Positions 9,003-19,798 are shown, counted from the first letter of the stretch. The stretch is 64,000 nucleotides of DNA from Pseudomonadota bacterium (GCA_021821195.1 JAKACT010000003.1:186001-250000), one strand, 5' to 3'. Numbers and translations: made by a program. Notes: generated by a model from the sequence alone, not told the origin.

Positions 9003-10082
9003 ATGACACATTGGATCGATACCCCCGCCGCGCTACGCGCGCGCCTCGCCACCCTGCCCGCCGCCGTCGGCCTAGACACCGAGTTCATCCGCGAACGCAC
9101 CTACTGGCCACAGCTAGCGCTGGTGCAGGTCTCGCTGGGCGAAGGCGACAACGACATCCTGCTGGTCGACCCGCTGCGCCCCGGCATGCGCGAAGCGCTG
9201 GCCCCGCTGCTGGCCAACCCCGACGTGCTGAAGCTGATGCACAGCCCCAGCGAGGACCTGGTGGCGTTCCAGTACGCCTGCCGCACCCTGCCGACGCCGC
9301 TGTTCGATACCCAGGCCGCCGCCGCGATGTGTGGGCTGGGCGCCGGCCTTGGCTACCAGAAGCTGGTGCAGGCCGTGACCGGGGTGGAGCTGGCGAAGGG
9401 CGAAACCCGTTCCGACTGGCTGCGCCGGCCGCTGTCGCCCGCCCAGCTGGAATACGCAGCGGACGACGTGCGCCACCTGCACGCCCTGCATCGCGACCTG
9501 CAGGCGCGCCTGGCCGGCAACGGCCGTACCGCGTGGCTGGAAGAAGACAGCACCCGCCAACTGGCCAATGCCGCCAGCGACGACGGCGAGCGCTGGCCGC
9601 ACCTGGCGATCCGCAGCGCGCAGTTCCTCGACGCCGACGGCCAGCGCCGGCTGCTGCGCATGCTGCGCTGGCGCGACGCGCAGGCGCGCAGCAGCGACCG
9701 CCCGCGCAGCTGGATCCTCGACAACGAACTGGCGGTGGCGCTGGCCCGCCAGAAGCTGGACAGCCGGCTGCGCTTCGACGCCCTGCTGGACGCCAATCCC
9801 AAGGCCCCGCGCAGCCTGCGCACGCCGCTGTGGGAAGCCCTGATCACCCCGCTGGCCGACGAGGCGAAAGCGCCGCTGGCGCGCGGCGATGATCGCGACA
9901 AGAAGCAGCTGCGCGCCCTGCAGGAAGCCGTGGCCGCGGTCGCCGCCGAACTGCAGCTGCCGGAAGGCCTGCTGGCCTCGCGCAAGGTGCTGGAAGCGCT
10001 GCAGGACGGCAGCGGCTGGAACGGCCAGCTGGCCGGCTGGCGCCGCGCGTTGCTGGAACCGCGTCTGGCGCCGTTGCTCTGA
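9003..10082 (+). CDS. rnd: Ribonuclease D
   Basis: 359-residue 3'-5' exoribonuclease that trims tRNA precursors and other structured RNAs. The DEDD exonuclease motifs are visible: GLDTEFIRERTYWPQLALVQ (Exo I), a second Asp region in MHSPSEDL, and YAADDVRHL (Exo III). An HRDC domain follows. I chose the ATG at 9003; a GTG two codons upstream is possible, but the -10-like element placement favours 9003 as the 5' end of the mRNA. The gene is convergent with ssrA and they share a terminator. Confidence 0.92.
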   Translation: MTHWIDTPAALRARLATLPAAVGLDTEFIRERTYWPQLALVQVSLGEGDNDILLVDPLRPGMREALAPLLANPDVLKLMHSPSEDLVAFQYACRTLPTPLFDTQAAAAMCGLGAGLGYQKLVQAVTGVELAKGETRSDWLRRPLSPAQLEYAADDVRHLHALHRDLQARLAGNGRTAWLEEDSTRQLANAASDDGERWPHLAIRSAQFLDADGQRRLLRMLRWRDAQARSSDRPRSWILDNELAVALARQKLDSRLRFDALLDANPKAPRSLRTPLWEALITPLADEAKAPLARGDDRDKKQLRALQEAVAAVAAELQLPEGLLASRKVLEALQDGSGWNGQLAGWRRALLEPRLAPLL

Positions 10083-10132
10083 TCCCCGCCCCTGCCGGCG
10101 CCAATGGAGCCGGGAGCAATGGCCTCCAAAGA

Positions 10133-10162
10133 AAAACCCCAACCGTGACCGGTTGGGGTTTT
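10133..10162. terminator. Bidirectional terminator between rnd and ssrA
   Basis: Twelve-bp stem aaaaccccaacc / ggttggggtttt with a 6-nt loop. It gives T-runs in both directions, so it can end both rnd and the tmRNA. Confidence 0.88.
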
Positions 10163-10167
10163 GGTAG

Positions 10168-10522
<355 letters not shown>

Positions 10523-10551
10523 GGGAGGTTGTCGATCTTACCGACAGGGCC

Positions 10552-10579
10552 AGTATAGGGGCGTTGGCGGCATTCACAA
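10552..10579 (-). promoter_or_regulatory. ssrA promoter
   Basis: Reading on the minus strand, TTGTGA (10574-10579) and TATACT (10552-10557) are separated by 16 bases. The start would be near 10545, leaving a short 5' precursor removed by RNase P. Confidence 0.7.
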
Positions 10580-10613
10580 GGCCGGGCCGGCGGGCGTTCA
10601 TCCGCCCGATACG

Positions 10614-10642
10614 GAAGCGGGCCGCATCGCGCGGCCCGCTTC
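10614..10642 (-). terminator. Terminator hairpin after the OmpA-like lipoprotein gene
   Basis: Twelve-bp stem gaagcgggccgc / gcggcccgcttc with a 5-nt loop, 22 bases past the stop codon. No strong T-tract follows. Confidence 0.65.
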
Positions 10643-10663
10643 GGCAAACGGCTTGCGAACCGC

Positions 10664-11338
10664 TTACGAACGCAGCGGCAGCAGGCGGATCTCCACCCGG
10701 CGGTTCAGGGCCCGGCCGGATTCGGTGTCGTTGCTGGCGATGGGATAGCGCTTACCCATGCCGACGATCTCGAAGCGCTCGCGCTGCACGCCCTGCCCCA
10801 TCAGGTAGCTGGCCACCGAATTGGCGCGCTGCTCGGAAATGCGCTGGTTGATCGCGTCGGTACCGATGCTGTCGGTATGGCCGCTGACCTCGACGATGGT
10901 CTGGTTGTACTCGCGCAGGGTGCCGGCGATGGTGTTGAGGGCCGGGTAGAACTGCGGCTTGACGTTGGTCTTGTTGAAGTCGAAGGTCACGCCGTCCGGC
11001 AGGTTGAGCTTGATGACGTCGCCGTCGCGGCTGACGTCGACGCCAGTACCGGCGGTGGCGCGGCGCAGCTCGGCTTCCTGGCGATCCTGGTAGGCACCGA
11101 TGGAACCACCGGCCAGCGCGCCGATACCGGCGCCGACCATCGCATGCTGGCGACGCTCCACCGCGCTGTCGCCGCTGAGCAGGCCGGCGGCGGCACCGAT
11201 GGCCGCACCGATCAACGCGCCGCGCTTGGTGCGGTTGGGATCGTTGGGATCGTTGGTCTGGCCGGTGTAGGTGGCGCAGCCGGCGGTCATGGTGGCCAGG
11301 CACACGCCTAGGATGGCGAGCTTGAAATGCGGCTTCAT
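10664..11338 (-). CDS. OmpA-family peptidoglycan-binding lipoprotein (YiaD-like)
   Basis: 224 residues. The signal peptide ends in a lipobox (MTAGC). A glycine-zipper segment (LIGAAIGAAAG and MVGAGIGALAGGSIGAY) comes next. The C-terminal OmpA domain (about 110-224) has the peptidoglycan-binding pattern GHTDSIGTDAINQRISEQRANSV in two overlapping parts, and a final NRRVEI. It should link the outer membrane to the cell wall. GAGGAA precedes the ATG. The architecture is lipobox, zipper, OmpA, as in E. coli YiaD. Confidence 0.9.
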   Translation of the reverse strand: MKPHFKLAILGVCLATMTAGCATYTGQTNDPNDPNRTKRGALIGAAIGAAAGLLSGDSAVERRQHAMVGAGIGALAGGSIGAYQDRQEAELRRATAGTGVDVSRDGDVIKLNLPDGVTFDFNKTNVKPQFYPALNTIAGTLREYNQTIVEVSGHTDSIGTDAINQRISEQRANSVASYLMGQGVQRERFEIVGMGKRYPIASNDTESGRALNRRVEIRLLPLRS

Positions 11339-11429
11339 TGCGTAATTCCTCGTCTGGATGGCACGGGGGCGTTGCAGCGATGAGGCTAGGCGGCGGATCG
11401 TGGCCTGAATGTGAACGGGCGCCGTGGCG

Positions 11430-12929
11430 TTAAGCCGCGGTTGCGTCTTGCATCAGCGCTTCCGCGGCGGCGGCATCCAGCGGCGCATCCCAGGGGCCCA
11501 TCATCGTCAGGTACAGGAGCTTTTCGAATTCCTCGCCGAAGCGACGGACCACCGCGTCCGGATCCGGGATGAGGCGGGCGTCGGCGATCAGCCCGAAATG
11601 CACCTTGCCGCGATAGCTGAGGATCGACAGGCCCAGCCCGATCGAACCGGTCTGCGGCACCCAGAACATGATCTCGCGCACGGTGCAGCCGGCCATGTAC
11701 AGCGGCTGCTGCGGGCCGGGCACGTTGGTCGCCACGGCGCTGGCCTTGCGGCTGAACAGCTCCAGCGCGATCTCCTGCACCGGCTGCGGGGCGATGCCCA
11801 GCGCGGCCAGCAGGCCGTAGGCCACGATGGCCTGGCGCGATTCCTTCAGCTGGTTCATGCATTCGGCGACCCGCTGCAGCCGGCGCAGCGGGTTGTCCTC
11901 GCCCACCGGCAGGTCCAGGAAGACCAGGCCGAAGTGGTTGCCCAACTTCTTCGCGTGTTCCAGCGGGCGCAGGTTGACCGGCACGGTCGCGCGCAGGCTC
12001 AGGCCCTCCAGCGCCTCCCCGCGGTCGCGCATGTAGCCACGCAGCGCGCCGGCGGCGGCGGCCATCAGCACGTCGTTGACGGTGCAGTCGCAGGCGCGGC
12101 CGACCGCCTTCACTTCCTCCAGTTCCAGCGGCTCGGCCCACGCGACCCGCTTGCTGACGCCCAGCTGGCCACGCAGCAACGACGGCGGGTCATCCGGCAG
12201 CGCCAGCGCATGCACCAGCTCGCGGGCGATGTCGCCGCCTTCCTTCGCCAGCAGCGTGGCCAACGACGGGTCCTGCATCATCGCCATGCCCTGCCCAAGC
12301 GCCTTGCCGCCGAGCTTCATGTAGCGCTCCATCGCGCCCACCCGGCGCGCCACCGGTGCCGCCTGTTCCTTCAGCCAGGCCTTGTCGAGCCGGGAGGCCG
12401 AGGACGATTCGCGGCTGGTGTCGGTCAGCGACAGCAGCACCTGCACCAGCGCGATGCCGTCGGCATAGCAGTGGTGGATGCGCGCCACCACCGCGGAGCC
12501 GCCCTGGTAGCGCTCGACCAGATGGAACTGCCACAGCGGCTTGGTGGGGTCCAGCGGACTGGAGGCCAGCTCGCTGACGAAACGCTCCAGCGCGCGCTTC
12601 TCGGACGCCCGTCCCGGGCGCCCGGGCAACCCCGCCAAGCGCACATGCCAGTCGAGGTCGAAATGCTCGTCCTCGACCCACTGCGCCCCGGCCGCGCCGT
12701 CGACGGGCTTCTGCCGGAACCGTGCATACGAGAGGAACCGCTGCTGGATCACCTTCTTCAGCTGCGCAAGCTGCATCGGCTCGGCAAGCATCAGCACGCC
12801 GGTGATCATCATCGGATTGGTGGGCCGCTCCATCCGCAGCCACGCGGTGTCCACGCGCGACATGGGTTCGCGCTTGGGCCGGCGCAATGGCTCGGCAGGA
12901 CGCTTCAGGCGCGGCTTCGACGTGGCCAT
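11430..12929 (-). CDS. Wax ester synthase / diacylglycerol acyltransferase (WS/DGAT)
   Basis: 499 residues. The condensation-type active-site motif HHCYADG (HHxxxDG) is at about residues 152-158, inside ARIHHCYADGIAL. Family motifs near the middle and C-terminus include TVNDVLMAAAAGALR and ATNVPGPQQPLYMAG. These enzymes acylate diacylglycerol or fatty alcohols to make storage neutral lipids. The Lys/Arg-rich N-terminus suggests peripheral membrane binding. I chose the ATG at 12929 because GGGGAG lies upstream. It follows alr on the same strand with a 91-base gap, so a common transcript is possible. Substrate choice cannot be read from sequence. Confidence 0.88.
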   Translation of the reverse strand: MATSKPRLKRPAEPLRRPKREPMSRVDTAWLRMERPTNPMMITGVLMLAEPMQLAQLKKVIQQRFLSYARFRQKPVDGAAGAQWVEDEHFDLDWHVRLAGLPGRPGRASEKRALERFVSELASSPLDPTKPLWQFHLVERYQGGSAVVARIHHCYADGIALVQVLLSLTDTSRESSSASRLDKAWLKEQAAPVARRVGAMERYMKLGGKALGQGMAMMQDPSLATLLAKEGGDIARELVHALALPDDPPSLLRGQLGVSKRVAWAEPLELEEVKAVGRACDCTVNDVLMAAAAGALRGYMRDRGEALEGLSLRATVPVNLRPLEHAKKLGNHFGLVFLDLPVGEDNPLRRLQRVAECMNQLKESRQAIVAYGLLAALGIAPQPVQEIALELFSRKASAVATNVPGPQQPLYMAGCTVREIMFWVPQTGSIGLGLSILSYRGKVHFGLIADARLIPDPDAVVRRFGEEFEKLLYLTMMGPWDAPLDAAAAEALMQDATAA

Positions 12930-13020
12930 CCTGCACTCCCCGTTGGTCCCGGCGAGTGAATCACGCCGCCTCACGAGTGGTCAACGCGAGGCGCAGCCAA
13001 CCCGCATCGCAAGGCTCTGG

Positions 13021-14163
13021 TCAGGCGAGCGTGGCCGGCCCGCCCACGTATTCGCGCGGCACGCGCTCGTTGAGCCGGGTCAGGATTTCGTAGCCGATGG
13101 TGCCGGCGCGCTTGGCCACGTCCTCGACGCTGATCGTTTCACCGCCCTGCGTGCCGATCAACACCACGTCGTCCTCGACGTAGGCGCTGCCGTCCGGGCC
13201 CAGGTCGACCATGAACTGGTCCATGCACAGGCGGCCCACGATCGGCCGGCGCTGGCCACGGACCAGCACCTCGCCCCGGTTGGACAGCGCGCGCGGATAG
13301 CCGTCGCCATAGCCGATCGGCACGGTCACGACGTGGGTGTCACGCTCAGGCGCCCAGGTGGCGCCGTAGCCCACCGGGTGCCCGGCCAGCACGGTCTTGA
13401 AATAGACGACCTGCGAAATCAGCGACAGCGCAGGCTTCACCTCCACCGTGCGGCGTGCCTCGGGATCGGGCAGCACGCCGTAGAACATGATCCCCGGCCG
13501 CACCATGTCCAGCCAGGTCTGCGGGTAATGCAGCACGCCGCCGGAGTTGGCGAGGTGGCGGATCGGCATCGGCGCACCGATGCGGTCGAAATGCGCGCAG
13601 GCTTCGAGGAAACGCTCCAGCTGCAGCGCGGTCATCGCCGACGTGGGATCGTCGGCGCAGGCCAAGTGCGAATACACGCCCTTCACCGTGCACCAGCTGG
13701 AGGCCACCGCCGCCTCGATCATCGGCCCGCACGAATAACTGTGCACGCCGATGCGCTCCATCCCGGTGTCGATCTTCAGGTGGACCACCGCCTTGCGGCC
13801 CAGCCGCTCGGCGGCGGCCTCGACCTTGCGCAGCTTGTCCAGCGAGGACACGGTGATTTCCAGGTCGTGCTGGATCAGCTGCCCGACCTGGCGGCCGAGG
13901 ATGCCGCCCAGCACCAGGATCGGCACGGTGATGCCGGCCCGGCGCAGGGCCATGCCCTCCTCGACGAAGGCCACGCCGAGCTGCTCCACGCCCTGCGCCT
14001 GCAGGTGGTGTGCCACCGGCACCAGCCCGTGGCCATAGGCATTGGCCTTCACGATCGCCATCACCGGCACGCCGACCTTCTCGCGGATCGCGCGCAGGTT
14101 GCCGCCCAGCACGTCCAGGTCGACCACGATCCGGGTCGGCCGCTGGCTCATCAGTTCGCTCAT
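13021..14163 (-). CDS. alr: Alanine racemase
   Basis: 380-residue PLP enzyme that makes D-alanine for peptidoglycan. The PLP lysine is in AIVKANAYGHG near residue 40. The catalytic tyrosine region of the C-terminal domain is in HPVGYGATWAPERD. The family signature CMDQFMVDLG is present. It follows dnaB by 56 bases on the same strand; dnaB-alr adjacency is common in gammaproteobacteria and suggests one operon. Confidence 0.95.
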   Translation of the reverse strand: MSELMSQRPTRIVVDLDVLGGNLRAIREKVGVPVMAIVKANAYGHGLVPVAHHLQAQGVEQLGVAFVEEGMALRRAGITVPILVLGGILGRQVGQLIQHDLEITVSSLDKLRKVEAAAERLGRKAVVHLKIDTGMERIGVHSYSCGPMIEAAVASSWCTVKGVYSHLACADDPTSAMTALQLERFLEACAHFDRIGAPMPIRHLANSGGVLHYPQTWLDMVRPGIMFYGVLPDPEARRTVEVKPALSLISQVVYFKTVLAGHPVGYGATWAPERDTHVVTVPIGYGDGYPRALSNRGEVLVRGQRRPIVGRLCMDQFMVDLGPDGSAYVEDDVVLIGTQGGETISVEDVAKRAGTIGYEILTRLNERVPREYVGGPATLA

Positions 14164-14219
14164 GGGGCGCTATTCGAACACGCGGTGTCGCGGCTGCCTA
14201 GCCAACCTTCGGCATGCCG

Positions 14220-15632
14220 TCATTCAAAGCTGCCGACGGTGTCGTGGGCGAGGTTGTCGAAGCGCGTGTACTCGCCGAAGAACTTCAGCTTGAAGCTGCC
14301 GGTGCTGCCGTTTCGGTGCTTGCCGATGATGATCTCGGCCAGGCCCTTGTCCGGCGAGTTTTCCTTGTTGTAGTACTCGTCGCGGTAGATGAACACGATC
14401 ATGTCCGCGTCCTGCTCGATCGCGCCGGACTCGCGCAGGTCGGCCATCACCGGGCGCTTGTCGGTGCGCGATTCCAGCGAGCGGTTGAGCTGCGACAGCG
14501 CGATCACCGGCACGTTCAGCTCCTTCGCCAGCCCCTTCAGCGAGCGGCTGATCTCGGAGATCTCGGTGGCGCGGTTCTCGCTGTTGCCGGGCACCTGCAT
14601 CAGCTGCAGGTAGTCGATCACGATCAGGCCCAGATCGTGCTCGCGCTTGAGCCGGCGCGCCTTGGCGCGCAGCACCTCCGGGGACAGGCCGGGGGTGTCG
14701 TCGATGAAGATCTTGATGCCGCTGAGCTGGGCGATGGCGCCGGTGACGCGGCTCCAGTCCTCGTCCTCCAGGTCGCCCACCTTCAGCCGCTGCGCATTGA
14801 CCCGGCCGAGCGACGAGATCAGGCGCATCGCCAGCTGCCCGGCGGACATTTCCATCGAGAACACCGCCACCGCCTTCTTCGACTTCAGCGCGCCGTATTC
14901 GGCGATGTTGAGCGCGAAGGTGGTCTTGCCCATCGCCGGACGCGCGGCCAGCACGATCAGGTCGGTGGGCTGCAGGCCGGCGGTCATCTGGTCGAACTCG
15001 GAATAGCCGGTCGGCAGGCCGGTGATGCCGCCGCCGTTCTCGGCGCGCTTCTGCAGGATCTCGAACGCCTCGGCCAGCGCGCGCCGCACCGGCGTGAAGT
15101 CCTGCTTGCCGCGCGAATGGCCTTCGGCAATCGCGAAAACCGCCGATTCGGCCTGCGCCAGCAGTTCGCCGGAGTCGCGGCCTTCGGGCTGGAAGCCGTC
15201 GTTGACGATGGTGGTGCCGACGTCGATCAGCCGGCGCTGCACCGCCTTGTCGCGGACGATTTCCGCATAGGCCTTGATGTTGGCCGCGCTGGGGGTGCTG
15301 GCGGCCAGCTCGACCAGGTAGGCGCCGCCGGCCACCTGCTCGCCAAGCCCCTGCGAATCGAACCACTCGCCCACGGTCACCGCGTCGCAGGGGCGGTTCT
15401 TCTCCACCAGTTCGCGCACCGCGCGATAGATCAGCTGGTGGTCGCGCCGGTAGAAATCCTCTTCCAGCAACTGGTCGGCCACGCGGTCGAACGCGTTCGG
15501 ATCCAGCATCAGCCCGCCCAGCACCGCCTGCTCGGCCTCGATCGATTGCGGCGGCACGCGCAGCTGCTCGACCCGGTGCTCGTTGCGGGTCTGGAAGCTG
15601 GCATCGGAACGGATCCCCGACCTTGCGCTCAT
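14220..15632 (-). CDS. dnaB: Replicative DNA helicase DnaB
   Basis: 470-residue hexameric 5'-3' helicase of the replication fork. The N-terminal primase-interacting domain begins at PPQSIEAEQAVLGGLMLD. The RecA-like domain has Walker A ARPAMGKTTFALN, the Walker B region LIVIDYLQLM, and the DnaB-specific ALSQLNRSLE and DLRESGAIEQDAD motifs. No intein is present and the length is standard. It is the likely first gene of a dnaB-alr operon. The upstream 356-base gap to rplI holds a repeat element at 15791 and the rplI terminator. Confidence 0.97.
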   Translation of the reverse strand: MSARSGIRSDASFQTRNEHRVEQLRVPPQSIEAEQAVLGGLMLDPNAFDRVADQLLEEDFYRRDHQLIYRAVRELVEKNRPCDAVTVGEWFDSQGLGEQVAGGAYLVELAASTPSAANIKAYAEIVRDKAVQRRLIDVGTTIVNDGFQPEGRDSGELLAQAESAVFAIAEGHSRGKQDFTPVRRALAEAFEILQKRAENGGGITGLPTGYSEFDQMTAGLQPTDLIVLAARPAMGKTTFALNIAEYGALKSKKAVAVFSMEMSAGQLAMRLISSLGRVNAQRLKVGDLEDEDWSRVTGAIAQLSGIKIFIDDTPGLSPEVLRAKARRLKREHDLGLIVIDYLQLMQVPGNSENRATEISEISRSLKGLAKELNVPVIALSQLNRSLESRTDKRPVMADLRESGAIEQDADMIVFIYRDEYYNKENSPDKGLAEIIIGKHRNGSTGSFKLKFFGEYTRFDNLAHDTVGSFE

Positions 15633-15790
15633 CGGCTGCGTGACTCCCCTGTCGGCCCGTCATGGCGGGCCGGTCGTTGTTGTGCGGTGGAAACGATCAT
15701 CGTAGTCGGCGCCGTCGGCGAGCGTTGCAGATAACCCTGTGGATAACCGGTGGGCATCTCACTGGCTGCGACACCGACGGAGACCGCGAA

Positions 15791-15916
15791 GGCGTTGGTG
15801 GCGATGGGCCCGGGGCGGGCGCGGGACAATCGGCGACATGGATGTCGCCGATTAGCCTACATGGACGTACTTGCGGCGTGTCCCGTGCTTGACCCGGGAC
15901 CAGCGCCGCCAACGCC
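15791..15916. repeat. Nested inverted-repeat element, copy 1
   Basis: The outer arms ggcgttggtggcg (15791-15803) and cgccgccaacgcc (15904-15916) are complementary with one mismatch. Within them, cgggaca (15822-15828) pairs with tgtcccg (15879-15885), and the core hairpin aatcggcgaca / tgtcgccgatt (15828-15838, 15843-15853) has a 4-nt loop. The core and the following agcctacatggacgta recur at 63.9 kb. It sits in the gap between dnaB and rplI and holds no gene. It looks like a REP/MITE-class repeat. Confidence 0.8.
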
Positions 15917-15928
15917 ACGAGGCATCCC

Positions 15929-15962
15929 GCAAAAAGCAGGACGGGCACCCTGGGGTGCCCGT
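15929..15962 (-). terminator. Terminator of the rpsF-rpsR-rplI operon
   Basis: Ten-bp inverted repeat acgggcaccc / gggtgcccgt. On the minus strand it is followed by a T5 run (15931-15935). Confidence 0.85.
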
Positions 15963-15988
15963 CCGGATACTGCAATGACGCTGGAGAC

Positions 15989-16444
15989 TCAGGCGGCTTC
16001 CGGCACCACCACCACCTTGACGGTGGTGTCGATGTCGGCGTGCAGGTGCACCAGCACCTCGAACTCGCCGGTGTGGCGCAGCGGGCCTTCGCCCATCACC
16101 ACTTCCGACTTGTTCACTTCCACGCCCAGCTGCTTGGTCAGGGCCTCGGCGATTTCGCGCGGGCCGACCGAACCGAACAGCTTGCCTTCGGTGGACGCGT
16201 TGGCGGCTACGGTCACGCTGGCATCGGCCAGCTTGGCCTGGCGCGCGGAAGCGGCGTCGAGGGTGGCCTGGGCCTTGGCTTCGTACTCGGCGCGCTTGGC
16301 TTCGAACTCGGCCAGGTTGGCGGCGGTGGCCGGCACGGCCTTGCCCTGCGGCACCAGGTAGTTGCGGCCGTAGCCCGGCTTCACCTCGACCTTGTCGCCG
16401 AGGTTGCCGAGGTTGGTGACCTTCTGCAGGAGGATCAGTTGCAT
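15989..16444 (-). CDS. rplI: 50S ribosomal protein L9
   Basis: 151 residues. The N-terminal rRNA-binding domain [17 protein letters not shown] and [16 protein letters not shown] is the L9 signature. The connecting helix (about 45-75) and the C-terminal domain ([16 protein letters not shown]) are both present. It is the last gene of the rpsF-rpsR-rplI operon and ends at a T-rich terminator. Confidence 0.97.
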   Translation of the reverse strand: MQLILLQKVTNLGNLGDKVEVKPGYGRNYLVPQGKAVPATAANLAEFEAKRAEYEAKAQATLDAASARQAKLADASVTVAANASTEGKLFGSVGPREIAEALTKQLGVEVNKSEVVMGEGPLRHTGEFEVLVHLHADIDTTVKVVVVPEAA

Positions 16445-16530
16445 GGTGTTGCTCCGTATTCGTTAGCGGCGCGCAAGGCGCCGCAACGGTGGCTGTCCGA
16501 ATGGACGGGCTTGCTCTTCAAAGAGCGGGA

Positions 16531-16761
16531 TCAGACGTTGTGGTTGTCCGTGTACGGGATCAGGGCCAGGAAGCGGGCGCGCTTGACGGCGTTCTGCAGC
16601 TGGCGCTGGTACTTGGACTTGGTACCGGTGATGCGGCTCGGCACGATCTTGCCGGTCTCGGTCAGGTACTGGCGCAGGGTGTTGAGATCCTTGTAGTCGA
16701 TCTCGGTCACGCCCTCGGCGGTGAACTTGCAGAACTTGCGGCGACGGAAGAACTTGGACAT
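16531..16761 (-). CDS. rpsR: 30S ribosomal protein S18
   Basis: 76 residues, full length for S18. The conserved [21 protein letters not shown] and the ALIPYTDNH end are present. A single Cys in RRKFCKF remains from the zinc-type form. It lies 11 bases after rpsF, with which it forms the S6:S18 pair in the 30S platform. Confidence 0.97.
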   Translation of the reverse strand: MSKFFRRRKFCKFTAEGVTEIDYKDLNTLRQYLTETGKIVPSRITGTKSKYQRQLQNAVKRARFLALIPYTDNHNV

Positions 16762-16772
16762 GGGCGTGATCC

Positions 16773-17186
16773 TCAGGCGGCTTCGGCGTTTTCGTTATCG
16801 CCAGTGCCCACGGCACTGTCGCTCTCGTCGTCGCGGCGGCGACGCTCGGGCTTGTCGCCCTTCTCGTCCTTGTTCTTCATGATCAGGGACTGCTCGGTCA
16901 CCGCGTCGTCGCGACGCATGACCAGGTGGCGCAGGATCGCGTCGTTGAAGCGGAAGGTGTCGACCAGCTCGTCCAGCACGGACTGCTCGGCCTCGATGTT
17001 CAGCAGCACGTAGTGCGCCTTCACCAGGTTCTGGATCGGGTAGGCCAGCTGGCGGCGGCCCCAGTCTTCCAGGCGGTGGATCTTGCCGTTGCCGGCCTCG
17101 ATGGCGCCCTTGTAGCGCTCGATCATCGCCGGGACCTGCTCGCTCTGGTCCGGATGGACCAGGAACACGATTTCATAGTGACGCAT
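16773..17186 (-). CDS. rpsF: 30S ribosomal protein S6
   Basis: 137 residues, starting [17 protein letters not shown], the usual S6 N-terminus. The frame is open further upstream, but the ATG at 17186 with AAGGAAA before it is clearly the start. The C-terminus (from about residue 105) is a long charged tail rich in Asp, Glu and Arg, as seen in S6 proteins that are glutamylated by RimK in some bacteria; whether that happens here is unknown. First gene of the ribosomal operon. Confidence 0.96.
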   Translation of the reverse strand: MRHYEIVFLVHPDQSEQVPAMIERYKGAIEAGNGKIHRLEDWGRRQLAYPIQNLVKAHYVLLNIEAEQSVLDELVDTFRFNDAILRHLVMRRDDAVTEQSLIMKNKDEKGDKPERRRRDDESDSAVGTGDNENAEAA

Positions 17187-17279
17187 GGTGGTTTCCTTGT
17201 GGATGGCGGCTGGCGTGATGCCGGCCGGGCAGCCCTCGGCCACCTGCCATTGGCATGGACAGGCGCGTTCGGGCAAGAA

Positions 17280-17295
17280 CTCCCGCAAGCGGGAG
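17280..17295 (-). other. Hairpin in the rpsF leader or at the end of the A-type carrier gene
   Basis: A short stem ctcccg / cgggag closes a 4-nt loop. It could end the upstream carrier gene, or belong to the 5' leader of rpsF, where S6:S18 binding sites occur in many bacteria. The known S6:S18 loop signature was not seen. Confidence 0.4.
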
Positions 17296-17301
17296 CCGGC
17301 C

Positions 17302-17330
17302 ATTATGGACAATCAAGGGGTTATGCGCAA
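17302..17330 (-). promoter_or_regulatory. Candidate rpsF operon promoter
   Basis: On the minus strand TTGCGC (17325-17330) and CATAAT (17302-17307) are 17 bases apart, immediately after the stop codon of the carrier gene. The start would give a leader of about 110 nt. Confidence 0.5.
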
Positions 17331-17331
17331 A

Positions 17332-17673
17332 TCAAGCCAGCGGGAGCGGCCCGGTGGTGAAGCTGGAACCGCAGCCGCAGCCGCCGGTGACGTTGGGATT
17401 GTCGAAGGTGAACTGCTCGTTCAGCCCCTGCTTCACGAAGTCGATGCGGGTACCGTCGACCTGCGGCAGGCTGGCGGCGTCGACGAAGATGCGCACGCCG
17501 CCGGCATCGAACACCACGTCGTCCGCGCCCTGCTCGCGCGCCATGTCCACCTTGTAACCCCAGCCAGAACAACCGCTGCGGGAAACGCCGAAGCGCAGGC
17601 CCACGGCCTTGGGATCGGCGTCGAGGTAGCCGAGGATGCGGGCGCGGGCGGTGTCGGTCAGCAGGATGGCCAT
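17332..17673 (-). CDS. A-type iron-sulfur cluster carrier (IscA/ErpA/SufA family)
   Basis: 113 residues. The three conserved cysteines are present: one in [10 protein letters not shown] and two in GGCGCGSSF near the C-terminus. A-type carriers pass Fe-S clusters from the scaffold to apoproteins. The family members IscA, SufA and ErpA are hard to separate on sequence alone. TAGAAT stands 6 bases before the ATG with no Shine-Dalgarno, so a leaderless mRNA is likely. It is divergent from asnS. Confidence 0.9.
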   Translation of the reverse strand: MAILLTDTARARILGYLDADPKAVGLRFGVSRSGCSGWGYKVDMAREQGADDVVFDAGGVRIFVDAASLPQVDGTRIDFVKQGLNEQFTFDNPNVTGGCGCGSSFTTGPLPLA

Positions 17674-17679
17674 GCGTTG

Positions 17680-17685
17680 ATTCTA
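17680..17685 (-). promoter_or_regulatory. -10 element for a leaderless A-type carrier mRNA
   Basis: TAGAAT on the minus strand, 6 bases from the ATG at 17673. No clear -35. Confidence 0.5.
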
Positions 17686-17753
17686 ATCCAAGGAGAGCGG
17701 TTGCTCCGGTAAACTCCCGGCTCTATTTCATGCTTGCAATGCAGGATTTCAAG

Positions 17754-19153
<1,400 letters not shown>

Positions 19154-19154
<1 letters not shown>

Positions 19155-19471
19155 TGGACGCCGACCTGATCCTGTTCCTGGCGCTGACCGCGTTCGCCAT
19201 CGCGATCGCCGGCGCCACCGCCTTCGTGATCTTCTGGCCGCTGACGCTGGTGCACCTGCGCGACCGCCATCCACGGCTGGTGGAGCGGTTCGCCCCCGGC
19301 GCCTTCCTCAATCCCGTCGCGCTGTGGTGGCTGTTGCGCGGCGACTATCGCAGCGCGTCCGACCGCAGCCTATCGGGGCTGGCCACGCCTTCGCGCATCT
19401 CCCTGCTGGTGATCCTGGGCGGGATCGCCATGGGCGGGGTGCTGTGGATCATCGGGAAGGAATTGTCATGA
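19154..19471 (+). CDS. Small membrane protein coupled to asnS
   Basis: 105 residues. Two transmembrane segments, at about 5-30 (LILFLALTAFAIAIAGATAFVI, in two pieces) and 80-100, flank a basic middle part. I recognise no family and cannot give a function. Its start overlaps the asnS stop by one base and its stop overlaps the next start (ATGA), so expression is tied to asnS. Confidence 0.75.
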
Positions 19472-19773
19472 ACGCAAACAGCGACAGCTGGTGGCTGGCC
19501 ACGCTGGGCCGCACCGTGGTGTGGGCGCGCCTGCGCGAGCGCGAAGCCGGCACCGCCGAAGTGTTCGACAGCGACGGCAACACCCTTGCCTACGACAGCA
19601 TCGACACCGCGCGGGCTGCGCTGATGGACGCCGAGTTCGTGGCGTTGGAGGGGCTGGATGAGGAGGATGCGCTGGCGCGCGGGTTCTCGCTGGCCGAGAT
19701 CGCGCCGCCGCAGGCGCGCGACGACGACGCGCTGCGCGGGTTGATGATGCAGTCGCTGGGCGCACGCGCCTAA
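19468..19773 (+). CDS. Small acidic protein of unknown function, asnS operon
   Basis: 101 residues, soluble and acidic, with aromatic residues near the N-terminus (DSWWLATLGRTVVWARLRE). The middle reads like a small alpha/beta fold (AEVFDSDGNTLAYDSIDTARAAL). No catalytic motif is visible and I do not recognise the family. The 4-base ATGA overlap with the membrane protein gene suggests the two act together. Confidence 0.7.
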   Translation: MNANSDSWWLATLGRTVVWARLREREAGTAEVFDSDGNTLAYDSIDTARAALMDAEFVALEGLDEEDALARGFSLAEIAPPQARDDDALRGLMMQSLGARA

Positions 19774-19798
19774 GCCGGCAACTGTCCGAATTGCCGGC
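19774..19798. terminator. Hairpin between convergent asnS operon and the proline-rich protein gene
   Basis: Eight-bp stem gccggcaa / ttgccggc with a 9-nt loop right after the stop codon. No T-run. Confidence 0.45.
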
